Origin: RGIG5612 sp964528825
GTDB taxonomy: Bacteria; Bacillota; Clostridia; Lachnospirales; Lachnospiraceae
DNA length: 64,000 nucleotides
Direction: 5' to 3'
Assembly (NCBI GenBank): GCA_964528825.1
Contig: CAZGVB010000005.1
Location: 12,356 to 76,355 of the forward strand
Under the pieces are notes generated by a model. The model made no database searches. It worked only from the letters and a program-made list of their open reading frames with translations, and was not told where the DNA came from. Positions 17,252 to 25,464 of the stretch are shown in pieces (the stretch's first letter is position 1; every line of letters begins with the position of its first letter). A program made the translations under genes and the position numbers.

Positions 17252-18745
17252 TCAGACATCCAGGAAGGCTCTGAGTTCCTTCTCCATATCATTTATCTCA
17301 CATACACATTTATGCCTTATAGGCAGTGCCATTATATCCTTTATAGCCTGCGGTATACCCTTTTTCCCTTGCAATTCATCAAGCCGAAATACAAGATCCC
17401 AGATGCTGAGCTTATCGGCATGCTCCGGATCAATAGCTGTAATGACTGCCTTCAGGAACTTGAACGGACTCGCTGTTGATACGATCACCGTAGGTGTCTT
17501 GTCATTCGTTTTCTTTTCATATTTCTCGTAAACTGCGGCCGCAACACTCGTATGAGTATCAATGATATATCCGCTTGCATCGTAGATCTTTTTTATTTCA
17601 TCAAGACATTCATCTTCGCTTGCATATCCTCCGACAAAATCCTTCATTTTGTCTCTCATCTCATCTGTGACAGTATACTTTCCCGTCAGACTGAGTTCAT
17701 TCATAAGCTCTTTAGTCTTTTGCGGATCATTACCTGTTGACATATATATCAATCTTTCAAGATTACTTGATATCAGAATATCCATTGACGGTGAATTAGT
17801 AAGGATAAATTCCCTGTTCTTATCATAGATACCTGTTGTGAAGAAATCAAACAATACTTTATTTTCATTTGATGCACATATGAGCTTGTCAACCGGCAGT
17901 CCCATAAGCTTCGCATAATATCCTGCAAGGATATTTCCAAAATTGCCGGTAGGAACGACAAAGTTTATCTTTTCACCGGCAGCGATCCTGCCGCTCTTAA
18001 CAAGCCTCGTATAAGCCCAAACATAATAAACCACCTGGGGTATCAGTCTGCCTATATTTATCGAATTGGCCGATGAGAAAACGAATCCCTTCCCAGCCAG
18101 CTCCTTTTTCAGAGCAACATCATTAAACATACGCTTAACGGCACTTTGACAATCATCGAAATTGCCTTTTACCGCAATAACACACGTATTGTCGCCTTTT
18201 TGTGTAACCATTTGCAATCTTTGAATATTGCTGACACCGCCGTCCGGATAGAATACAACGATCTTTGTTCCCTCAACATCAGAAAAGCCCGCAAGTGCCG
18301 CTTTGCCTGTATCACCCGATGTGGCCGTAAGAATAACTATCTCATCTGAAATATTGTTTTTCTTTGCCGCTGTTGTAAGCAGGTATGGCAATATCGAAAG
18401 AGCCATATCTTTGAATGCTATCGTTGCACCATGAAAGAGCTCAAGAAAATATTTACCGTCCTTTTCCGCGATCTGTGCGATATCCTCCGTATCAAACTTG
18501 TCATCATATGCATGATCGATACAATATTTAAGCTCATCATCTGTATAATCGGTAAGGAATTTACTGAGAACCTCAAATGCCAGCTCTTTATAGCTCATAT
18601 CAGCCGCACTTTGCAGATCAAGCTCGAGTGCAGGTATATTAACCGGAATATAAAGGCCGCCATCCTCGGCAAGGCCATTTAAAATAGCCCTTGAAGCAGT
18701 AACCTCCGCACCGCAGCCTCTTGTGCTCTTATACAAAATATCCAT
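17252..18745 (-). CDS. thrC: threonine synthase
   Basis: A PLP enzyme converting O-phosphohomoserine to threonine. The protein has 497 residues from the chosen start and belongs to the long threonine synthase class: YKSTRGCGAEVTASRAI at the N-terminus, the PLP lysine in FHGATIAFKDMALS near 112, LTATSGDTGKAALAG near 150 and FVVPTGNFGNILAGYYAKLMG near 265. The ATG at 18745 is preferred over the one five codons earlier because AAAGGG lies 6 nt before it and YKSTRG is the family's normal start. The downstream small exporter follows after 13 bp. No T-box or other leader element was found. Confidence 0.94.
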   Translation of the reverse strand: MDILYKSTRGCGAEVTASRAILNGLAEDGGLYIPVNIPALELDLQSAADMSYKELAFEVLSKFLTDYTDDELKYCIDHAYDDKFDTEDIAQIAEKDGKYFLELFHGATIAFKDMALSILPYLLTTAAKKNNISDEIVILTATSGDTGKAALAGFSDVEGTKIVVFYPDGGVSNIQRLQMVTQKGDNTCVIAVKGNFDDCQSAVKRMFNDVALKKELAGKGFVFSSANSINIGRLIPQVVYYVWAYTRLVKSGRIAAGEKINFVVPTGNFGNILAGYYAKLMGLPVDKLICASNENKVLFDFFTTGIYDKNREFILTNSPSMDILISSNLERLIYMSTGNDPQKTKELMNELSLTGKYTVTDEMRDKMKDFVGGYASEDECLDEIKKIYDASGYIIDTHTSVAAAVYEKYEKKTNDKTPTVIVSTASPFKFLKAVITAIDPEHADKLSIWDLVFRLDELQGKKGIPQAIKDIMALPIRHKCVCEINDMEKELRAFLDV

Positions 18746-18878
18746 ATTTTTCCCTTTCAAAGTATTATCGAAGATCTTTTCCTATACGGAAGGTAATCTC
18801 ATAGTCAAATACTGATATGATCCTTTTTACCAAAGATATCATTGTCACACTGCGTTATTACATACCAAATATATAGTG

Positions 18879-19226
18879 ATACGAGCAGAGCTATAAGCCG
18901 GGTTCTGTCTTGGATGACCATCTATCTTGACCTGACGTTGCCGACAGATTCTTTGCGACCTACCTGAAGACTCGACGGGCCGCCTTTAAAACGTCTTCTG
19001 CTTGGTCTTGCTTCGGATGGAGTTTACATTGCCCGTACAGTTACCTGCACGACGGTAGTCTCTTACACTGCCATTTCACCCTTACCGGTATATACCGGCG
19101 GTATTCTTTCTGTTGCACTGGTCCTGGGATCACTCCCGCCGGACGTTATCCGGCATCCTGCCCTATGAAGCCCGGACTTTCCTCACTCGAAAACATTTCG
19201 GGCGCAGCCATCCGCCCTGCTCGCTG
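18879..19226 (-). ncRNA. rnpB: RNase P RNA, class A-like
   Basis: The catalytic RNA that trims tRNA 5' ends. On the minus strand it opens with GCGAGCAGGGCGGAUGGCUG and closes with ACAGAACCCGGCUUAUAG, the universal rnpB signatures. The terminal arms GCGAGCAG and CUGCUCGU pair to form helix P1, which sets both ends. The core segments GAGGAAAGUCCGGGCU and GGGUGAAAUGGCAG are also present. Length is about 348 nt. It is transcribed from its own promoter just after the comEC stop codon and points towards thrC. Confidence 0.96.
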
Positions 19227-19230
19227 TCAT

Positions 19231-19259
19231 ATGATAACTTTTTTTATATTTCATTTCAA
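19231..19259 (-). promoter_or_regulatory. rnpB promoter
   Basis: Minus-strand -35 TTGAAA (19254-19259) and -10 TATCAT (19231-19236) are separated by 17 nt. The predicted start lies about 7 nt past the -10 box, exactly where helix P1 of RNase P RNA begins. Confidence 0.75.
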
Positions 19260-19265
19260 GGCTGT

Positions 19266-21548
19266 TTATTCTGATCCTATGACAGTTTTGATCTTTATAT
19301 TTCCGTCATCAGACACATGAATATCTATCTCACCAAAATCCTGAGTTGAATAAATTCTCACATTTGCCTCTTTTAATCTGTAAAGCGTTTCTTCGTGCGG
19401 GTGCCCGTATATATTATTTATTCCGGCGGATATGACAGCAATATCCGGAGAAACCGCCTCCAAAAACTCCGTACTGCTTGAATTTTTCGATCCGTGATGA
19501 GCTACGTCAAGAAGATCAATATCATATATATCATTGTTGCTCTTAAGAAGCAATTTTTCGGCTTCTGATGTTATATCTCCCGTAAAAAGAGCACAAAACT
19601 CGCCATATTTTAAGAGCATTACAGACGACATATCATTAATATCTTCCGCTCTCGCCTGATCTGAATACGGATAGATGCATTCAAGATAAAGCTCACCCGC
19701 ATCTATCACGGCACCTGCCTTTAATGGCGTAACAGGAATACCGCAAAGCTCTGCCGCCTCACAGATCTCATCATATTTATCATAGCCGGTTAGATCTGTC
19801 ATAAGGATACTTTTTATCTCTATCTCCGTATTGCCGATCTCAAGCATATCAAGCAGGCCGGAAATATGGTCTGTATCCGGATGTGAGACAATAAAATGAT
19901 CGATCTGTGAAAGTCCCATATATTTCAAGGCGCTTTTTATACGATATTTATACAGCTCATCTTCCGATGTTGATCCGCAATCTATCATAATGCTTGTTCC
20001 GTCGGGAGCTAATATCAATATGCTCTTTCCCTGACCAACATCCAAAAAGCTTATCTGCACTCCGCCGTCATGATCTCGGATCGTTATCATGATCATCAAA
20101 ATGACAAACACGGCAAATGCTGCAATGCTTCTTATGATTATTTGGGTTATTTTCTTCTTTTTTTTGGCGATTTTTTGTTCTTCGATGCTCTTATTTTTAT
20201 AAGCCGGCGAACATATCTCTTCTGTTTTAAAGGGATGCTTATATGCCGCAAATAAACATATTCCGAATACTATATAAAAAAATATAATGTTGTATTTGTC
20301 TCTAAATCCCGTTGTTATGATCGCATAAGGCAGACTCGCAAAAAAAGTACATATAGCCTCGACTGCCTCAAGCAAGAAATGCGGAATTGAAACTAAAAAC
20401 CTGCCAAGATGTATATTTATCATGCCCGCAAAAGAGCTTGCCATAGCGCCTGTGATAATATATAAGGCTGCCTGCAGTACAACAATATTTGCACAGACCG
20501 AATACAACGGATATTCATAATAGATATTTACGATGATCGGAAGTGTTGCGGATGTGATCAACATGCAAACCAATATATTTCCCAAAAAGCCGTTTGACCT
20601 TACGCCCGCAAAATCTGCAATCTTTTCAGAACCCACAGCCACAGCGAGCACTGCCGCAAATGAAAGCTGAAAAGCGGAATTTGTTATATAGAACGGATTC
20701 TGCACAAGTAAGATGATGGCTGCTAAAGACACCGAAGATAGCATATCATATTTTTTCCCAAGCCGGATTGCACCAAATCTTACGATCAACATAATACAAG
20801 CCCTTATCGAAGATGCCGAAGAGCCGCACATTACCGAATAGCAGACAGCCGCAAACGATGCCGCAGACACGGCAAGAGAGAATCTCGCCCTTTTCCTGAT
20901 TAATTTATATATGCCCGTACCCACTATAGATATATGAAGACCGGATACTGCAAACAAATGAGCTATTCCGTTTATTCTGTACAATTCCTTGACTGATGTA
21001 TCAAGATATGTCCTGCTGCCTGTTACGATAGCTGAAAATATCCCGGCCGTATTGCCTTGTGCTATATTTAAAAGAGCCTCATTCAATTTTTTCCTGAGTC
21101 TTCTCATCATCTCCGGAAGGGGACTGTATGATGAATCGCTGATCTCAAACGAAGACATTCTATATTTTTCGAATATACCGAGAGATCTGTAATATTGCTC
21201 TTCATCAAAGTTTCCTCTGTTGCGGCTTTGATTCCATTCCTTATATACACACGATACATATATACTGTTTCCTATAAGCATCTTGTTGCTAAGTCCTTTT
21301 TCGGCGGTCAAAAGGATCATATAATTATTTTTTTGGGCAAAAATATAATCTGTATTTTCTTTTTCATCAATTTTGACTACAATGCATACAAAAGAAGCCT
21401 CGTCACCATCACGAAGCTCTGTATGCGGCACCAACAATGATGCAAAAAAATATGTACATACAACAGAAAATACGGCCGCAAATGCAGCCATAACAAATAT
21501 AGGTCTTTTAAACATGAAAACAGATGCCGCCTGCGGCGGCAGAATCAA
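19266..21548 (-). CDS. comEC: DNA internalization competence protein ComEC/Rec2
   Basis: ComEC forms the membrane channel for incoming single-stranded DNA during transformation. The 760-residue protein has the full order: N-terminal helices and OB-like segment, the Competence domain with AHLFAVSGLHISIVGTGIY near 188, and a C-terminal metallo-beta-lactamase-like domain from about 500 (FLDVGQGKSILI; SHPDTDHISGL; DVAHHGSKNSS). The metal-binding HxDxD-type motif is intact, so a nuclease role is possible. The frame opens at a TTG (21548) overlapping the upstream stop as TTGA; the ATG at 21515 is an alternative. It ends the comEA operon. Confidence 0.92.
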   Translation of the reverse strand: MILPPQAASVFMFKRPIFVMAAFAAVFSVVCTYFFASLLVPHTELRDGDEASFVCIVVKIDEKENTDYIFAQKNNYMILLTAEKGLSNKMLIGNSIYVSCVYKEWNQSRNRGNFDEEQYYRSLGIFEKYRMSSFEISDSSYSPLPEMMRRLRKKLNEALLNIAQGNTAGIFSAIVTGSRTYLDTSVKELYRINGIAHLFAVSGLHISIVGTGIYKLIRKRARFSLAVSAASFAAVCYSVMCGSSASSIRACIMLIVRFGAIRLGKKYDMLSSVSLAAIILLVQNPFYITNSAFQLSFAAVLAVAVGSEKIADFAGVRSNGFLGNILVCMLITSATLPIIVNIYYEYPLYSVCANIVVLQAALYIITGAMASSFAGMINIHLGRFLVSIPHFLLEAVEAICTFFASLPYAIITTGFRDKYNIIFFYIVFGICLFAAYKHPFKTEEICSPAYKNKSIEEQKIAKKKKKITQIIIRSIAAFAVFVILMIMITIRDHDGGVQISFLDVGQGKSILILAPDGTSIMIDCGSTSEDELYKYRIKSALKYMGLSQIDHFIVSHPDTDHISGLLDMLEIGNTEIEIKSILMTDLTGYDKYDEICEAAELCGIPVTPLKAGAVIDAGELYLECIYPYSDQARAEDINDMSSVMLLKYGEFCALFTGDITSEAEKLLLKSNNDIYDIDLLDVAHHGSKNSSSTEFLEAVSPDIAVISAGINNIYGHPHEETLYRLKEANVRIYSTQDFGEIDIHVSDDGNIKIKTVIGSE

Positions 21549-22537
21549 TAGATCGCAGACAGATTTGTCTGGGAAATTTCCAGATTACGATTCCTTGTGA
21601 ATGGTTTGCTCAAATCCGTAATAGTATGAAGTGTTGATGCTATCTCACCATTTATAAGAAATTGAACACTTTTTATGAATGTAAGACGGCAGAGGGAATT
21701 TACTATCGAATATATAAGAAGCTCATCACTTACAGGCTGTGGCTCCTGTTCCAAAAAAGATTCCGTAAAATTCACATAGCATATATCATCTGATGATATA
21801 ACACTTATCAATTCGACATCGGGAGAAATTGTCGGATACGCTCCGCTTCCGTCCTCCGGGCCGGCAATGATCATATTGAGTATATATTCTTCTATAGATG
21901 AATTATTGCCGCTTGTTATAAAATGGCTTCTTACAGGAATAAGTGAATCACCATTCTCATTTGCAAAATATAATATCACATCAGTTTCCTGCTTCAACAT
22001 GCCTGTTTCCGTAAGCAGGATATTGACGAAATCGTCAGCATTCATTGTCCCGATGACATTACCGTCGGAATATGTTATCGGTTCTCCGTTAACATTGATC
22101 CTTATCCCATCGACTCCGTCCAGCTGTATTATTGACATGACAATAGCCGCGCGCAGGAGTAATTCCTGTACATTCGTCATCTCAAGATAGGCATCATTAA
22201 AATCAAAGGTTAATATACTGTCTTCGACGACATATGAGTTTATTGTCACATTTTCAGGCTTGGCCGAATAAAAATCGTCGTCCGTATAATTTTTTTCAAA
22301 CATTTGATTGATAATGTCATCTATACGATCGTATATGGAGCCGTCTGTATTTTGCATTGTATAATCACGGCTAAGCAGATCGTCCTTCGTGGAATTTATA
22401 TAATATACCTCATATACATTCGCATCCGCGCTTTCATCGCAGGCAATAAGAGATATGCAGGATAAAATGATAAGCATCCCGGCAAGCAAATCACATATTA
22501 TTTTTTTAAAATAAATTTTTATGTTATTTTTCATCAT
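21545..22537 (-). CDS. GerMN-domain lipoprotein
   Basis: A 330-residue exported protein with a lipobox ending at Cys33 (CISLIAC) and two GerMN-like domains, about residues 85-175 and 187-312. Each carries a SILTFDFNDAYL- or ICYVNFTESFL-type strand and a conserved helix with LLLRAAIVMSI or DELLIYSIVNSL. GerMN domains occur in spore protein GerM and in actinobacterial LpqB, the lipoprotein encoded after the MtrAB two-component system. Here it directly follows the response regulator and kinase (20 bp), the same order as mtrA-mtrB-lpqB, and overlaps comEC by 4 nt. A role as modulator of the kinase is inference. Confidence 0.85.
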   Translation of the reverse strand: MMKNNIKIYFKKIICDLLAGMLIILSCISLIACDESADANVYEVYYINSTKDDLLSRDYTMQNTDGSIYDRIDDIINQMFEKNYTDDDFYSAKPENVTINSYVVEDSILTFDFNDAYLEMTNVQELLLRAAIVMSIIQLDGVDGIRINVNGEPITYSDGNVIGTMNADDFVNILLTETGMLKQETDVILYFANENGDSLIPVRSHFITSGNNSSIEEYILNMIIAGPEDGSGAYPTISPDVELISVISSDDICYVNFTESFLEQEPQPVSDELLIYSIVNSLCRLTFIKSVQFLINGEIASTLHTITDLSKPFTRNRNLEISQTNLSAIY

Positions 22538-22557
22538 CTATGTGCCATTGTGATCAT

Positions 22558-23997
22558 TCAATTGTCTTTTTGTCTGCTGATATATTTAAGAGGTATCTTA
22601 ACACTGAATGTACTTCCTACATTTTCCTCACTGAACAGTTTGATCTCACCGTTATGAGCTAATACAACGCTTTTTGTTATAGCAAGACCCAAGCCTGTGC
22701 CGCCTGTCTCACGCGACCTTGCCTTATCAACCCTGTACAGTCTGTCAAAGACCTTGTCCTGAGCATCCTTCGGTATACCGATGCCGTTATCTTGAATCTT
22801 TATATAAAAATATGTCTGGTCGGCATTTAGTGTTACATGAACCCAGCCTTCATTGTTGTTATATTTTATTGCATTTTCGACAAGATTTGAGATGGCCATT
22901 GAGAGCTTGGTCTGATCGACATCTGCCTCTACCGGCCTATAGCTTTCAAGCACAAGGTCTATATTTTTTTTCTCCGCGATCGGCTTTACGGTCTTCAATG
23001 TCTGCTCGAGAAGATCATTGATGCTTACATTAGTTATGTTAGGAATGACCTTTTCATTATCCATTTTCACCAAGGTAAGCAAATCTGTTATGATCGCATT
23101 CTCCCTGTCAATTTCCTCAGAAAGATCTCCCATGAATTCCCTATATGTCTCAATAGGAGCATTTTCGTTCATCAGAAGAGAATCGGAGAGTATCTTCATT
23201 GATGTCAACGGTGTCTTGAGCTCATGAGAAACATTAGATACAAATTCCTGTCTTGATCTTTCCAGCCGATTTATACGTCCGAGCATTATATTAAAAGATG
23301 TTGAGATGTTTTCAACCTCTATGCAGCCTGTAAGATTGATCTTATCGGTAAGATGACCATGATCTATGCGTGCTATAACCTCATTAATCTTTGAAAAAGG
23401 TCTGACAAGCCTGCCCGACCAAAATATAGAAAAGAACAATAAAATGATTGTGATTATAATGATTATGACAGTACCGAAAAGTCTGAGTGAAGACATGGCA
23501 CTGAAGATATCCGAAATAGACGATGTGGCAAACATGACATATCTCACTATGCCATCTTCATCCTTGATTCCCTGAACGAGTATGATACATTGATTTGTTT
23601 TGTCTGCATATGCCTTATTTGTTCCGTTAAAGCATACGTTGACATCCTGTGAAACACAAATCTTTCCTTTGTTGATATTATATGTATCCGTGATTATATT
23701 AAAGTCTCGGTCAATAACCTGAATACGGCTCATATACATTCCGGCCACTTCTTCGGAAAGATCCGCCATCTCTCTGTCAGATCCGGAGGCAGCACTGCCC
23801 GCTACATAAGACGCAAAGACATTAAATTGCGCACTTACATTCTGTAAACGTGTCGTAATGACCGTATTTTCACTTATATTTGTCAATACCAACTCGAGGA
23901 TAATGACCGGCAATATACCTACCAAAGCCACCGATGCAAATATCCTGAAGCGCAGACTTCTGAAAAAGCTATGATCAACCTTTAAAATAGTATCCAA
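22558..23997 (-). CDS. membrane sensor histidine kinase (WalK/PhoR-like)
   Basis: A 479-residue sensor kinase. Transmembrane helices are near 18-40 and 174-193 and flank an extracellular sensor of about 130 residues. A HAMP linker follows (about 195-247), then the HisKA dimerisation domain with phosphoacceptor His258 (NVSHELKTPLTS), then the ATPase domain with N box NLVENAIKYN, G1 DNGIGIP and G2 GGTGLGLAITKSV. The first codon appears to be TTG at 23997, directly next to a GGGGAG sequence; no nearby ATG exists. The gene overlaps the response regulator by 23 nt, so the two are translationally linked. The stimulus is unknown. Confidence 0.92.
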   Translation of the reverse strand: MDTILKVDHSFFRSLRFRIFASVALVGILPVIILELVLTNISENTVITTRLQNVSAQFNVFASYVAGSAASGSDREMADLSEEVAGMYMSRIQVIDRDFNIITDTYNINKGKICVSQDVNVCFNGTNKAYADKTNQCIILVQGIKDEDGIVRYVMFATSSISDIFSAMSSLRLFGTVIIIIITIILLFFSIFWSGRLVRPFSKINEVIARIDHGHLTDKINLTGCIEVENISTSFNIMLGRINRLERSRQEFVSNVSHELKTPLTSMKILSDSLLMNENAPIETYREFMGDLSEEIDRENAIITDLLTLVKMDNEKVIPNITNVSINDLLEQTLKTVKPIAEKKNIDLVLESYRPVEADVDQTKLSMAISNLVENAIKYNNNEGWVHVTLNADQTYFYIKIQDNGIGIPKDAQDKVFDRLYRVDKARSRETGGTGLGLAITKSVVLAHNGEIKLFSEENVGSTFSVKIPLKYISRQKDN

Positions 23998-24661
23998 CTC
24001 CCCACTTAGTATGTATATACTCGGGCTCTTTAGGGTTGGTTTCGATCTTTTCTCTGAGTCTTCTTATATGCACATCAACTGTGCGCACATCACCCGGATA
24101 ATCATAGCCCCATACGAGTTTCAACAATTCCTCTCTGCTGTATACCTTATTAGGGTTGCACATGAGAAGCTCGAGTACATCAAACTCTTTTGTTGTAAGA
24201 TATACCTCCATGTCATTAATATATGCGCTTCTGGAGTCCGTATTTATCTTAAGGGAACCTTTTTCAATGACAGTCCTTTGGCTGCTTTCATCCGAAAATC
24301 TCCTGCTCCGCCTGAGCATAGCTCTAATGCGTGCCTTAACCTCAAGTATGTTAAATGGCTTTGTTATATAATCATCTGCCCCATATTCAAGGCCGAGGAT
24401 CTTATCCATGTCACTGTCCTTAGCAGTCAGCATTATGATAGGCATATTGGAGAATTCTCTGATAGACTTACATACCTCATATCCATCCATCCCGGGAAGC
24501 ATGACATCCAGCAATACAACATCATATTCGCATCGTTTGGCTGCCTCCAGAGCTTCATTTCCGTCATATGCACAGTCTACTGTCATGTCATCCTGTTCAA
24601 GAGAGAATTTCAGTCCCTTAACTATTAATTTTTCGTCATCTACAACGAGAATCTTGCTCAT
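23975..24661 (-). CDS. OmpR/PhoB-family response regulator
   Basis: A 228-residue DNA-binding response regulator. The receiver domain carries the acidic pair in VVDDEK, the phosphoacceptor Asp52 (YDVVLLDVMLPGMDG), Thr in MLTAKD and Lys in ITKPF. The C-terminal winged helix (about 130-228) has the family's EVYLTTKEFDVLELL and GDVRTVDVHIRRLREK. It begins 2 nt after the comEA stop and overlaps the kinase gene. Sequence character is closest to the WalR/PhoP group. Its targets cannot be told from the window, but its place between comEA and comEC is notable. Confidence 0.94.
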   Translation of the reverse strand: MSKILVVDDEKLIVKGLKFSLEQDDMTVDCAYDGNEALEAAKRCEYDVVLLDVMLPGMDGYEVCKSIREFSNMPIIMLTAKDSDMDKILGLEYGADDYITKPFNILEVKARIRAMLRRSRRFSDESSQRTVIEKGSLKINTDSRSAYINDMEVYLTTKEFDVLELLMCNPNKVYSREELLKLVWGYDYPGDVRTVDVHIRRLREKIETNPKEPEYIHTKWGVGYYFKG

Positions 24662-24663
24662 TA

Positions 24664-25335
24664 TTATACCTTGATATGATCTTTTATTTTTTCAAAAACC
24701 GAGTCCTTAATACCGGAAACATTTTTTATATCTTCGATTTTTTTGAAGGAAGATACATTTTCTCTATAAGTTATTATAGCCTCTGCCTTTCCTTCACCTA
24801 TGCCTGTCAATGTCATAAGCTCCGCTTTGCCTGCAGAATTGATATTTATAAGGTCATCATTTCCTGCAGAGGCATTTTCCTCATCCTGCAAGGTAATATC
24901 TCCGTTTGCTATTTCTTCTAATGTCGGAATATATATCTTTTCGCCGTCTGATATCACCTTGGCCAGATTGATATAATCCTCAGCCGCTGCCTCGCTCGTA
25001 CCGCCGGCCATTTTCACGGCCTCATGTACTCTGGCTCCTTCATTAAGATAGTATACGCCGGGATTATTTACCGCACCGCATACATGTACACAAACAAGGA
25101 TTTCCTCTACAGTCTCCTCTCCACTCTCGTCCGCATCTTCGCCCACGGCTATAGATGCTTGATCACTTACCTGCTTATTTGTGATATTTTCCTCGGATGA
25201 TCCCGAAGATGCAAGGCTGACGCTGCTTTCGGACAGCTCACCGCCGTTGTTTGTCACAAGACTGTATATCACTCCCGCAACAACGAGTGCAAGAAGTACC
25301 AGAAGTACTTTTAATAACTTATATTTATTTTTCAT
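24664..25335 (-). CDS. comEA: competence DNA-binding protein ComEA with SLBB domain
   Basis: A 223-residue membrane-anchored protein that binds incoming double-stranded DNA for uptake through ComEC. A transmembrane helix lies near residues 7-26. After a Ser/Glu-rich linker comes an SLBB domain (about 80-140: VCVHVCGAVNNPGVYYLNEG; AVKMAGG), then a C-terminal helix-hairpin-helix pair (about 160-223: NINSAGKAELMTLTGIGEGKAEAIITYR and IKNVSGIKDSVFEKIKDHI). The ATG has AGGAG upstream. It is the first gene of the comEA/regulator/kinase/GerMN/comEC cluster, behind a terminator that closes topA. Confidence 0.93.
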   Translation of the reverse strand: MKNKYKLLKVLLVLLALVVAGVIYSLVTNNGGELSESSVSLASSGSSEENITNKQVSDQASIAVGEDADESGEETVEEILVCVHVCGAVNNPGVYYLNEGARVHEAVKMAGGTSEAAAEDYINLAKVISDGEKIYIPTLEEIANGDITLQDEENASAGNDDLININSAGKAELMTLTGIGEGKAEAIITYRENVSSFKKIEDIKNVSGIKDSVFEKIKDHIKV

Positions 25336-25394
25336 GATTCTCCTTTTTACATGTAAGAGAATCTCTGACCGCTTTTTATTTTACGAAATTGTTA

Positions 25395-25426
25395 CAAAAA
25401 TTGCAATGCCTTTGGAGCATTGCAAT
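25395..25426 (-). terminator. intrinsic terminator after topA
   Basis: Minus-strand arms ATTGCAATGC and GCATTGCAAT surround a 7-nt loop and are followed by TTTTTG. It separates topA from the comEA operon. Confidence 0.8.
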
Positions 25427-25464
25427 CCTCATTATCATACAATTTTATATTTTCGATTTTTTTG

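Noticed and set aside
24011..24628. 205-codon plus-strand open frame opposite the response regulator
   Set aside because: It is an antisense shadow of a clear OmpR-type regulator and resembles no family.
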